A DNA stretch of 64,000 bases from an uncultured Sanguibacteroides sp. GTDB taxonomy: Bacteria; Bacteroidota; Bacteroidia; Bacteroidales; Marinifilaceae. The position numbers and the translations under genes are program-made. Every line of letters starts with the position of its first letter. Position 1 is the stretch's first letter. Under the pieces are notes generated by a model. The model worked only from the letters and a program-made list of their open reading frames with translations. It was not told the origin of the DNA and searched no databases. Shown here one piece after another: positions 55,801-63,396 of the stretch. Where the stretch lies: assembly GCF_900543425.1 (NCBI RefSeq), contig NZ_UQRQ01000010.1, positions 69,938 to 133,937 on the forward strand. The letters are read 5' to 3'.

Positions 55801-56152
55801 AAAACGTATCGGCATTAAAATCCATTTTTACCGTTTTAAACCCCACAAACGAGAAAATCAGTTTTCCCGTCTTCCGGGGTAAAAGAAAAGAAAAATGCCC
55901 CTTTTTATCGGTCGTACACCCTAAAAAAGTACTATCCAACCGGACGGTCACCCCCGGTAAAGGCTCGCTTTTTTCATCCACAACCCTCCCCTTGATCACG
56001 TAACTTTTTTGCCGGGTAGAATCTTGGGTATTCGCCTGCATCATCAGGGGAAATCCCACGAGCACCACCGTTTGCAACAGAATAATAATCACCCGAATCC
56101 TCCTGCCGGGCAATTTTCGCTTAAACACTTTTCGATCATAAGTTTTTTTCAT
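52835..56152 (-). CDS. SusC/RagA TonB-dependent transporter (second locus)
   Basis: The 1105-residue receptor has a signal segment (VIIILLQTVVLVGFPLMMQA), no STN domain, a carboxypeptidase-like domain (GRVVDEKSEPLPGVTVRLDS), the plug (LDEVTIVAYGTQSRREVIGA, VLKDAASASIYGSRAANGVI) and a full barrel ending LGLTVNL. Without STN, control by a FecR/sigma pair is unlikely. It is first in an operon with susD, a fasciclin protein and a small lipoprotein. A plus-strand terminator-like hairpin lies 38 bp upstream of its start. Confidence 0.95.
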   Translation of the reverse strand: MKKTYDRKVFKRKLPGRRIRVIIILLQTVVLVGFPLMMQANTQDSTRQKSYVIKGRVVDEKSEPLPGVTVRLDSTFLGCTTDKKGHFSFLLPRKTGKLIFSFVGFKTVKMDFNADTFLSVKMKEDVSTLDEVTIVAYGTQSRREVIGAMSTVRAEEIKDIPTPSLANLLQGRVPGMNVINATGAPGGGGISVTIRGFNSLSIEASRRGSEPLWVIDGIPMLSFTSPITGTNTVAEIDPNDIESVQVLKDAASASIYGSRAANGVILVTTKKGRLNERAKVNINVSRTFAFNPSLPDLTGGNAERHHRMEALKNLQQSYYDPETNTYRYVDSYEQSYRMGLHYNYFWNQGAGTSVAPYQDSLNKFYNNSTNMFDYYFRTAKVTDANLQLNGGTRQVSYNVGLGYYNEDGVLRNTGFSRIKLLSNFTVRPFESMEANLRFYIARTGRKRSSRLSSVSGFFSGMELEQIPEELMDYPTLYPGPGHPAFEETVKRFNSIIEKNESYRLRASFDLSYEFIKGLEWRSSLSLDYSQQNHNFFTPSELDEYYESFSLGQIGRNLMLLNENLLTFKHRFREDHAIDLLVGLSFQADEMNFNKGWGKRAPSDLIHYVSWRGNVFDVPDKRALKDFMSSREKSTMVGLFGRINYNFRQKYLASFTLRRDASSKFGEKVRWGTFPSYAVGYAFSEEPFMDWSRSVLDFGKIRVSLGKSGRQFDQPYIAYGLLLPGDPFLGKPTVQPYLAEGLINRELTWEETRQWDAGIDLDFFNYRLGITFDYYYRYTDKLLYKVGLPGDYSGFLLQWQNAYAISNEGVELQVKWDIVRKNKWQWDMTFNIARNWNRLEKSTNGRDFWTENRYNNLNIIGKPLNGIYAFQTNGYYSDQKEVPYTYQSGRYTPLCVSTNQFYRPGNRVFVDTDGNGRIEADLPYADDRVYVGSPLPIAHGGITSTLNWKGFDLNMLFNYVLGRHILNAGRGASVGTVVGAGIKDIVKPVFADLTKVTFWKKPGDKSDFPRNSVEMGLKDFSTYIASNVQKVNFIKLKTMTVGYTLPEAIKKKIGFGVRVFVSGENLFTWTNYTGPDPESVDMVSGIDNLSNYPLARRVTLGLTVNL

Positions 56153-56189
56153 AACTTTGATTGTTAGTTAATAATTATTGACTGATTCA

Positions 56190-56240
56190 GGAGGAAGTGT
56201 TCTTGTTTACCAGACAGAGAGGCACTTCCTCCGTTTTTTA
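56190..56240 (+). terminator. Plus-strand intrinsic terminator upstream of the second susC
   Basis: GGAGGAAGTG and CACTTCCTCC are perfect complements, followed by GTTTTTT on the plus strand. No plus-strand gene ends here. It could end an antisense RNA starting at the susC start codon, or fold in the susC 5' UTR. Confidence 0.7.
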
Positions 56241-56257
56241 TTCCCTAAAACAAATAC

Positions 56258-56287
56258 CTATAGATTATATTTTATAATCTATAGATT
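56258..56287. promoter_or_regulatory. Palindromic operator upstream of the XRE gene
   Basis: CTATAGATTATA, TTT, TATAATCTATAG is a perfect 12-bp dyad, and an overlapping palindrome AATCTATAGATT follows (56276-56287). It lies 56 bases before the XRE start, so autoregulation is likely. Confidence 0.65.
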
Positions 56288-56342
56288 ATGATAACATACA
56301 TACAAAATTGCTTTATTGCGCTGTCATTTAATAAAATTCATC

Positions 56343-56570
56343 ATGAAATCAAAAATTGAAATGTATGTTGTTCAAAATGTTCGAGAGCGACGGATGAAAA
56401 AAGATTGGAGTCAACAATATATCGCTGACTGTCTTAATATATCACAATCTTTTATTAGTCAAATAGAATCTCCAATAGAGGACAAAGCCTATAATATAGA
56501 TCATTTAAATGAACTTGCTAAAATATTCAAATGTTCTCCGAAAGATTTTTTACCGGAAAAACCTTTATAG
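56343..56570 (+). CDS. Small XRE-type DNA-binding regulator of the defence island
   Basis: The 75-residue protein from the ATG at 56343 (MKSKIEMYVV) is one HTH_3 domain: VRERRMKKDWSQQYIADCLN, then ISQSFISQIES as recognition helix and LNELAKIFKCSPKDFLPEK. An upstream in-frame TTG would add nine unlikely residues. It probably binds the palindrome at 56258-56287 and may control the NTPase and RT genes that follow. It marks the left edge of a strongly AT-rich island. Confidence 0.88.
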   Translation: MKSKIEMYVVQNVRERRMKKDWSQQYIADCLNISQSFISQIESPIEDKAYNIDHLNELAKIFKCSPKDFLPEKPL

Positions 56571-56991
56571 GCTGTAGCTTTTTTCATAGTTTCAGTTTAT
56601 ATAGTTACTAATATAACAATGGAATAATATCTTATTCCATCTCAACACCATAAAAAACCAACACACACCTTTTACACTACACATTGGCAAATATACAAAC
56701 TATTTTCCAATAATCCAAATATCTATTAAAAATAAGCTATTTTATTCTATTATATTCTAATAGTAAAATAGAAGTACGTTTTAAAAGGCAATGCTTCTAA
56801 CATCGAAGGAATACGAGAAAAAGTACTAAGAACAATTTCCAAAATAATAACTATATATTCTAGAACAGTATTTTTGTAACTCAATTAGAAAATTAATAAA
56901 CTATATTTTATACGTTAATTCTAATCTTTTTGAATAAAATTTATATCTTAGTTTCAAATAACTTATTTTTAGAGATTAATAAAAAACTATT
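56571..56991. other. AT-rich intergenic region before the KAP NTPase gene
   Basis: No gene is seen. TATTTTTG at 56869-56876 fits the -7 element of a Bacteroidota promoter, without a clear -33 TTTG. A small RNA cannot be excluded. Confidence 0.45.
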
Positions 56992-58383
56992 ATGACCGAA
57001 AATGTAATTCCAATTGATGATGAAACATCTCGATTTTACAATTATTTAAGTTACAATGAACGAATAATGTTTTCTGCTCAATTTGGAGATGGAAAAACTT
57101 TTTTTCTAAATCATTTTTTTGATAATTATAAAGAAGAAATTTATTGTGTTAAGATATATCCCGTAAACTATCAAGTTGAAGATAATAAAGATATATTTGA
57201 ATTAATAAAAAAAGATATTTTAATTCAATTATTTGCGAGTAATGAATTACAAGAAGAAGAAATCATAGATACCTCATTACATGCTCAATATTATTTATTC
57301 AATAAAGGAGAAGATATTATATTAGATCTTTTAAGTTGTATCCCATATACAAAAACCCCTGTAGAATTTGTACAAAAGTGTCTCAAGCATCTTTCAAAAT
57401 ATAGGCAAAATAAAAAAGAGAGCCAAAAAGGCATACAAGACTTATTAGAAGACTATTTTAAAGGTTTCTCTCAAAAACCAGGAAGTTGTGAATATGATAC
57501 ATTTTCAAGTATTATTACAAAGTGCGTAAATACTATTAAAAAGAAAGGTAAAAAAGTTGTTTGCCTAATTGAAGATTTAGATCGTATAGATCCCGCTCAT
57601 ATATTTCGGATATTAAATATACTAACAGCCCATATTGACAGAGTTAATGCTTTACCAGATGAAGGGGAATTTAACCAACAAAACAATAAGTTCAATTTTG
57701 ATAATATTATACTTGCATGTCATTATGAAAATATAAAGTCTATCTTCGAACATTTCTATGGTAGCAAAACTCATTTTGATGGATATATTCGAAAATTTTT
57801 CTCTACTAATCCCTTCCACTATTCCTTAAACAATGCTAAACATAAATATAAAATCACAACCCTGTCCAAATTATTCAATTGTAATGGCAATGAATTTCTT
57901 AATGTTAGTAGTATAATAAAAAAAATGAGAGATATTTCTATACGCGATTTTATATGTTACACATCTGAATTAGAAAAAGAAATAAAACCAGGTTTTATAC
58001 CAGTCATTGATAAATATAAAATATCAACAATTAATACAGTAACCCTTTTACTTGTTTTTTTACGTAGATTAGAAATCCCCACACCTACTATTACAGATTT
58101 TAACAATTGGGGAAACAACAAAAATGAAATTGCAAACTTACTATTTAATATAGTCGGAGTATGCTGGTTTACTAATCTGGCAAGTAAAATAGACAAATTA
58201 AATTTTCCAACTAAAAATACTAAAAATTGGAATACTTCTATCAATATTCCTGTTAATCCTAAAATTGATAAAAAAAGAAAAATAATAATAGACATCCCAT
58301 ATGAATATGTAAATTTAGATTATAATGTCGTTACAGAAAGAACACAGGATATATTTATCAAAATGTCAAAATATCTATTATAA
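56992..58383 (+). CDS. KAP-type P-loop NTPase, probable anti-phage protein
   Basis: The 463-residue protein has a Walker A near the N-terminus (SAQFGDGKTFFLN, residues 28-40) and the KAP-style Walker B KKVVCLIEDLDRIDPAHIFR (188-207, with the E-DLDR signature). FDNIILACHYENIKSIFEHF and FDGYIRKFF follow, as in STAND/KAP ATPases of defence loci. No membrane segments are evident, unlike many KAP proteins. Codon use is far more A/T-rich than in neighbours outside 56.2-60.4 kb. It is followed by a defence-type RT gene on the same strand, so a joint system is inferred. A stand-alone NTPase defence gene is the alternative. Confidence 0.8.
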   Translation: MTENVIPIDDETSRFYNYLSYNERIMFSAQFGDGKTFFLNHFFDNYKEEIYCVKIYPVNYQVEDNKDIFELIKKDILIQLFASNELQEEEIIDTSLHAQYYLFNKGEDIILDLLSCIPYTKTPVEFVQKCLKHLSKYRQNKKESQKGIQDLLEDYFKGFSQKPGSCEYDTFSSIITKCVNTIKKKGKKVVCLIEDLDRIDPAHIFRILNILTAHIDRVNALPDEGEFNQQNNKFNFDNIILACHYENIKSIFEHFYGSKTHFDGYIRKFFSTNPFHYSLNNAKHKYKITTLSKLFNCNGNEFLNVSSIIKKMRDISIRDFICYTSELEKEIKPGFIPVIDKYKISTINTVTLLLVFLRRLEIPTPTITDFNNWGNNKNEIANLLFNIVGVCWFTNLASKIDKLNFPTKNTKNWNTSINIPVNPKIDKKRKIIIDIPYEYVNLDYNVVTERTQDIFIKMSKYLL

Positions 58384-58888
58384 AAAACATAAAATATTCC
58401 ATTCATAGATACAATCATATTACTAATATCATAAGCAATTCAAAATTAGGATTAACAGGAACTATATAAAATTTTGGCTTAATATTTTAACTCCAAATAT
58501 CGATGCAATCATTGAAGTTAGTCTATCAATTTTATTATTAGCAAATAAAAAAGAACTAACAAACAAATTTTATTGAATTAAAAACGATGAAAGATATTGC
58601 TAGTAATGATTTTTATCAAATCAAAAAAGAAAAAAGATTAATAAAAGAATTACAAAAACCAAAAGATGAGATAAATAAACATCTAAAGAAGTTGAGATTT
58701 ACATAAATAAGATCACATTAAATATAAAGTAATTTTAGATAATCATATTTATAGTACAAGCAATATTACATATAACTTCTGAACAAAAAACTTTATAACT
58801 TTTATGTCGTTAGACAAAATTCTTTACTTTTCAAATCTTCCGAATGTATTAATTATTTACACGTGCATCCATAATATATAAAAAAAAG
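58384..58888. ncRNA. AT-rich pre-RT region: candidate ncRNA and/or decayed small gene
   Basis: This ~500-bp stretch separates NTPase and RT genes that would otherwise be adjacent. It contains FWLNILTPNIDAIIEVSLSI-type coding sense that shifts frame near 58577 and continues as MKDIASNDFYQIKKEKRLIK to a stop near 58706. It also has a CRISPR-repeat-like segment at 58828-58853. Several defence RTs (such as DRT2 and DRT9) use an ncRNA encoded next to the RT, so one may lie here. No structure was computed. Confidence 0.3.
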
Positions 58889-58896
58889 TATCTTTG
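58889..58896 (+). promoter_or_regulatory. Promoter -7 element of the RT gene
   Basis: TATCTTTG matches TAnnTTTG and lies 19 bases before the ATG at 58915. A -33 TTTG is not clear. The RT may therefore have its own short-leader transcript. Confidence 0.5.
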
Positions 58897-58914
58897 TTTA
58901 TTAAATATATATAT

Positions 58915-60420
58915 ATGAAAACCATATTAGACTTAACAAGAACTAAAGCATTAGATTACTTTTTGCAAACATCAAATTACACTACAATTTCTTTCCCTAA
59001 ATATTTTGAATTCAAAAAGATTTTAGATTTTGTGAAAAATAAAATAGGAGAAAAAGATTTTAGAATGTGTTTAAAGGATAAAAAGATATCTCCATCTGAT
59101 TACGACACAGTAAATTATGATTTTTTAGTAAATAAAGATGGACGATATGCTTATCGTCCCTTACAATTGGCAAACCCTTTTTTATATTACTTTTTGGCAA
59201 GAGAAATAACAAAGGATACAAATTGGAAGTTCTTGAAAAAACGATTTAATGATTTTAAGAATCCTAATCTCGAAGTTGTTAGTATACCATTAGTTAAAGA
59301 AGAGAACGATAAGAGTACGATGGCTACTACTATAAAATCATGGTGGGAACATATAGAGCAACGTTCTATAGAACTTTCATTAGAGTATAAATATATTTTT
59401 ATTACTGATATAACAAATTGTTATTGTTCAATTTATACTCATTCTGTTTCGTGGGCGTTACATGGAATGGATTATGCAAAGGAACATCGAGAGGAAAAGA
59501 ATTTAGGTAAGTTAATAGATAACTATATTATGGGTATGCAATATGGGCAAACTAATGGTATTCCTCAAGGAAGTATATTATTTGATTTTATTGCTGAAAT
59601 AGTATTAGGCTATTCAGATCTATTACTTTTTAAAGAACTGCAAAAGAAAGGTATAACCGATTATAAAATATTACGTTATCGTGATGATTACCGTATATTT
59701 AGTAATAATAAAGAAGAAATTGAAAAAATCACGATGACCCTCCAGATAACTCTTGCCAAATTGAATTTTCAACTGAATAGTATTAAAACAAAATTAAGTG
59801 AAGATATCGTCGAAAATTCAATCAAAGAAGATAAATTGTATTATATCGCAAATATCCCTATTTATAAGGGAGAAAGAACTATATTTAATACTTTTCAACA
59901 AGAATTACTCTTTATATTACAATTCTCAAAAAAACATCCAAATTCAGGAACGCTATCTAAATTATTGACAATGTTCCTAAAACGATTATCAACAATAGAG
60001 AATTTAAAAGAGGACGCAAATGTCTTATCTGCTATCATAACAGAGATAGCAATGAACAGTCCTAAAGTATATAGCTTGGCTGTTTCAATAATTAGTAATC
60101 TTATTAATCATTTGAAAACAACTAAAGAAAGGGAGAAAATTGCAAAAAATATAAGTAATAAATTCTCCCGCTTACCTAATATTGGTTATTTAGAGTTATG
60201 GATGCAACGTATCACTTTTCATATGACAAGTGATATGGGATATACGGAACCATTATGCAAAATAGTAAAGGGAGAACCCGATATACAAATATGGAATAAT
60301 CAATGGTTAAAAGATGAATATACCGTTGGTTTCCCATTATATAGTATGTGCACAAATTGGATTAGAGATAAATATACACCCATTATTGATATAGATGAGG
60401 TTTCTGTTTTCGACTACTAA
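58915..60420 (+). CDS. Defence-type reverse transcriptase (DRT/Abi-like unknown-group RT)
   Basis: From the ATG at 58915 (MKTILDLTRT) this is a 501-residue protein; a TTG seven codons upstream overlaps the promoter and is unlikely. RT motifs are complete: motif A FITDITNCYCSIYTHSVSWA with Asp165, GQTNGIPQGS (211-220) and the catalytic YRDD at 255-258. The YTHSxxWALHG and IPQGSxLxDFIAEIVLGYSD strings are characteristic of anti-phage RTs rather than of group II introns, retrons or Cas1-linked RTs. The C-terminal ~200 residues are helical. No maturase or endonuclease domain is present. It lies 1.5 codon-lengths of typical gene spacing, about 530 bp, after the KAP NTPase and 38 bp before the trailer block of array B. 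Subtype cannot be fixed by eye. Confidence 0.88.
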   Translation: MKTILDLTRTKALDYFLQTSNYTTISFPKYFEFKKILDFVKNKIGEKDFRMCLKDKKISPSDYDTVNYDFLVNKDGRYAYRPLQLANPFLYYFLAREITKDTNWKFLKKRFNDFKNPNLEVVSIPLVKEENDKSTMATTIKSWWEHIEQRSIELSLEYKYIFITDITNCYCSIYTHSVSWALHGMDYAKEHREEKNLGKLIDNYIMGMQYGQTNGIPQGSILFDFIAEIVLGYSDLLLFKELQKKGITDYKILRYRDDYRIFSNNKEEIEKITMTLQITLAKLNFQLNSIKTKLSEDIVENSIKEDKLYYIANIPIYKGERTIFNTFQQELLFILQFSKKHPNSGTLSKLLTMFLKRLSTIENLKEDANVLSAIITEIAMNSPKVYSLAVSIISNLINHLKTTKEREKIAKNISNKFSRLPNIGYLELWMQRITFHMTSDMGYTEPLCKIVKGEPDIQIWNNQWLKDEYTVGFPLYSMCTNWIRDKYTPIIDIDEVSVFDY

Positions 60421-60458
60421 TTCTTTAAGGCCAAATATAACTCTGATGACGATCCTAG

Positions 60459-60757
60459 TAATCCCCGGGGACGGTTCTCCGGGTTTATTTTTGACCCCCA
60501 AGAACCGTCCCTCGGGATCAAATTAGAAGTTTACATTATCCAATATTAAATTTCAAAAACAATAAAACTATTTATCCTCCGGCAATTTGAATCCGATCTT
60601 TTGTGAAGAATCTATCTTTTTACTTTTAACCTGCAATTCCGCCAACGTCTGATTAATCAATTCCAATTGCATCTTGGTATCTTCGTTGATATCGTTCTGG
60701 TCACATAGTTCAATTAATAGAAGATCGACGTTAAGCGCATTTGCTATCCTCTGCAAC
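60459..60757. repeat. Trailer block of array B: REP-like hairpin plus gene-fragment-like DNA (copy 2)
   Basis: Nearly base-for-base the same as 47114-47410; one difference is G for A in the hairpin loop. It begins only 38 bases after the RT stop. The right boundary in both copies is the start of a CRISPR repeat, so the block was copied together with array sequence. Confidence 0.85.
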
Positions 60758-61850
60758 ATTTCAATTCTTCCATAGTTCAATTAATAGATTTATTCCTGCT
60801 GTTGAAAGGCTCGCGAATGATTTATTTCAATTCTTCCATAGTTCAATTAATAGGATTCAACGACGGGAGAAACAGAGGGAGAAACCTCTTATTTCAATTC
60901 TTCCATAGTTCAATTAATAGGATTCATGTCGTGCAGTATTTAGAATGTTTTATACTATTTCAATTCTTCCATAGTTCAATTAATAGTCAGGCAACTCTTT
61001 GTAAATCTGAGCAAATGACCTAATTTCAATTCTTCCATAGTTCAATTAATAGAAGTACCCCGACTTTAACCAGGACGCAAAGAAAGAAAATTTCAATTCT
61101 TCCATAGTTCAATTAATAGCCACGCATAAAATGCCGACACCTTCCGAAGATACCAATTTCAATTCTTCCATAGTTCAATTAATAGTTTCAATCGAATTAT
61201 TTCAGCCTCAAAGTTTCGCTCATTTCAATTCTTCCATAGTTCAATTAATAGTTTATCAACTTTCATCCACTCGAGACCTCGTGACACGATTTCAATTCTT
61301 CCATAGTTCAATTAATAGGGATCCCGGCATATCATTTTGAACTCGATCGACTCTATTTCAATTCTTCCATAGTTCAATTAATAGAAACTGCTTATTTTGT
61401 TAAGGAAGGTCTCATCCCACAATTTCAATTCTTCCATAGTTCAATTAATAGTTGGTAGTGCTGGTAATAAACGTGCTGCAAAGGTTAATTTCAATTCTTC
61501 CATAGTTCAATTAATAGATGCGGAGAATAATCAGAAGAAAAAGGAGTTATATAATTTCAATTCTTCCATAGTTCAATTAATAGTTTATCAAAATTCTGCC
61601 TCTTCTGAAGGTAGCCCTCTATTTCAATTCTTCCATAGTTCAATTAATAGCTATCTCTTTTAATTCCTGATATCTCTTTTTCTCTTCATTTCAATTCTTC
61701 CATAGTTCAATTAATAGTCGTATTTGGTATGTTAGCAAGTATTGTCTTCCTCTATTTCAATTCTTCCATAGTTCAATTAATAGTTGTTAATGAGGTTTTG
61801 CAGACTTCTCAAACTACTTCATTTCAATTCTTCCATAGTTCAATTAATAG
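60704..61850 (-). CRISPR. CRISPR array B (17 full repeats and one partial)
   Basis: Repeats start at 60758, 60824, 60891 and so on to 61821 at a 66-67 bp period, all with the same sequence (CCATAG centre, AATAG end). A 17-base partial repeat at 60704-60720 and one further spacer lie on the left. The leader is on the right and the array is read leftward. The most distal spacer (60721-60757) is the same as one in array A. Sixteen spacers lie between full repeats. No cas genes are present. Confidence 0.98.
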
Positions 61851-62070
61851 CCGTTACATATTTAATTAAAATCGACAAGGAATCAAATAGTTATACTTTG
61901 TCAGTATCTTATTTTCTAAGGTATTTTTCAGTCGACCTCTAATTCATAGATTTTACCGGGAGGTCGACTACTTCACCTAATTTACTTATTATCAATATAT
62001 CAAAGAACTTTTCATGTCAATTTACATTCTCGGGATCATCTTTTCTACCACTAAAATAAGAGGTCGACTT
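61851..62070 (-). promoter_or_regulatory. CRISPR leader of array B
   Basis: It begins CCGTTACATATTTAATTAAA like leader A. It has GTCGACC (61931), GGTCGAC (61962) and GGTCGAC (62062). The following hipT-like gene ends at 62126, so the whole 275-bp gap is accounted for by the leader plus about 55 bases with nothing visible. Confidence 0.82.
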
Positions 62071-62125
62071 CATAAAAAATTAGAAAGACCGGCTTTTTCA
62101 TCCCCGATTATCATATTTAAAATAT

Positions 62126-63067
62126 TTATCCTCTCATTAATATAAAATTATTTTTAACGAGTTCTTTAAATTCTTCTTTCATTTTTTCCTCTAAAAAAGA
62201 AATATCAATAAAATCAAGCCACTGGGATAGAACTTTTTCGAACTTTTTGAAAATATTCTCGATGATCTTATTTTCCAATCCTGTCAATTTCATCGCCGTT
62301 ACAAAATCAGATTTACTTATTTTTCTCTTTTTCCCGTTGAGGGTCAAAGCCAATTCTTCGGAATCAAAAGGAAGAAGCAATTTTGTAGACAATAGATCAT
62401 AAGCTGGTGTCAATACATAATTACAAGGTTTTGTACTATACAAAGAAAAATTCTTCAAATGCATATCCGAATTTCCTGTTATCCATGAAAAAAACACTTC
62501 TTCCCAAAAGTTGATCACATCTAATTTAGGAGTGGAGGAATATTTAAGAATATGTTTAGCTATCTGTTCATACGAACCTTTGTATTTATATTCGGTAAGT
62601 CTTTCCGTAAGTTGACACATATCTTCCATTGCATATTTCTGCCCCATTGCATCCCGATCAATACGTTTTGTTATATAACATAGCTCCCCATCCTCAAAAC
62701 GAATCAAAGAATGAGGAACAACTTTTATTTTAGCGATTTCAGCTAAATGCATCGTTAGATCCTCTAACTCCGGCAAGTGTTCATAATATTGACTTTGAGG
62801 TTTCAAAATATAACGTCCCCATAAACCTACTATAGTAAATCTTTTAGAAGCCCCTTCTGCTTTTTCAATATCCAAAGAAAGTTTAGGCTGCACTCCCGTG
62901 AGTGTTGTTTGACTTCTTACAACCTTTTCAGCAAGCTTTACCAAATCTTTTTTTCTATAGGGAAGAACCGGAGGTTCTACCGAACCATACATTTTTTTAG
63001 AACATTGAGAATGATAATCCATCACTTGATTATCCAACTCCTGATAGCAGTATAAACATCTCTTCAT
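62126..63067 (-). CDS. HipT-like kinase toxin (HipA C-terminal domain protein)
   Basis: The 313-residue Ser/Thr-kinase-fold toxin has an N-terminal zinc-ribbon-like C4-x2-C7 ... H19-x2-C22. The Gly-rich loop TTLTGVQPKLSL (54-65), the catalytic GNSDMHLKNFSL (Asp201) and the metal-binding AYDLLST (Asp224) follow. Split systems of this order (hipB-hipS-hipT) phosphorylate tRNA synthetases; E. coli HipT autophosphorylates two Ser in the loop, where this protein has Thr55 and Thr57. It is coupled to the upstream hipS-like gene by a 1-bp stop/start overlap. Confidence 0.9.
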   Translation of the reverse strand: MKRCLYCYQELDNQVMDYHSQCSKKMYGSVEPPVLPYRKKDLVKLAEKVVRSQTTLTGVQPKLSLDIEKAEGASKRFTIVGLWGRYILKPQSQYYEHLPELEDLTMHLAEIAKIKVVPHSLIRFEDGELCYITKRIDRDAMGQKYAMEDMCQLTERLTEYKYKGSYEQIAKHILKYSSTPKLDVINFWEEVFFSWITGNSDMHLKNFSLYSTKPCNYVLTPAYDLLSTKLLLPFDSEELALTLNGKKRKISKSDFVTAMKLTGLENKIIENIFKKFEKVLSQWLDFIDISFLEEKMKEEFKELVKNNFILMRG

Positions 63068-63396
63068 TATTTGTCCTCCTCTCTTTTAGCGACAACACTT
63101 ACATTCCCAATGCAATCCTTACAACAAGCTAAAAGAAGCTCCATGCGATCACGACTATTAATTTTCCAATTCCGTTCAACGATATCCAATAACCAACCTT
63201 CAGGAATTAATCCGTCAAAAAATGGAAATAGTACAGAACTCCTATAAGGAGTAGAAACAACAGGAAGAGTTAGACTAACAGGTTGTGACTCATCTCTTGA
63301 GATATATTCATCAGTATAAGTAAATGTAAACCCATTCTCATCCTCGATTAAAATTCCGGCTAATTGATTACCAACATAAATTTCAGCCTTTTTCAT
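63067..63396 (-). CDS. HipS-like small protein (HipA N-terminal domain)
   Basis: The 109-residue protein corresponds to the HipA N-subdomain 1: AEIYVGNQLAGILIEDENGF, PVSLTLPVV and FPFFDGLIPEGWLLDIVERN. It ends IGNVSVVAKREE, where one-piece HipA proteins would run into the kinase. In the E. coli HipBST system the equivalent small protein is the antitoxin. It overlaps hipB by 4 bp and hipT by 1 bp. Confidence 0.9.
   Translation of the reverse strand: MKKAEIYVGNQLAGILIEDENGFTFTYTDEYISRDESQPVSLTLPVVSTPYRSSVLFPFFDGLIPEGWLLDIVERNWKINSRDRMELLLACCKDCIGNVSVVAKREEDK

Noticed and set aside
58915..60420. Assigning the RT to a numbered DRT type or to CRISPR adaptation
   Set aside because: Motifs show a defence-type RT but do not discriminate types by eye, and no Cas1 or Cas2 gene is linked to it.
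60802..61663. Repeated open frames within array B (FNSSIVQLI pattern)
   Set aside because: They are translations of CRISPR repeats, not proteins.
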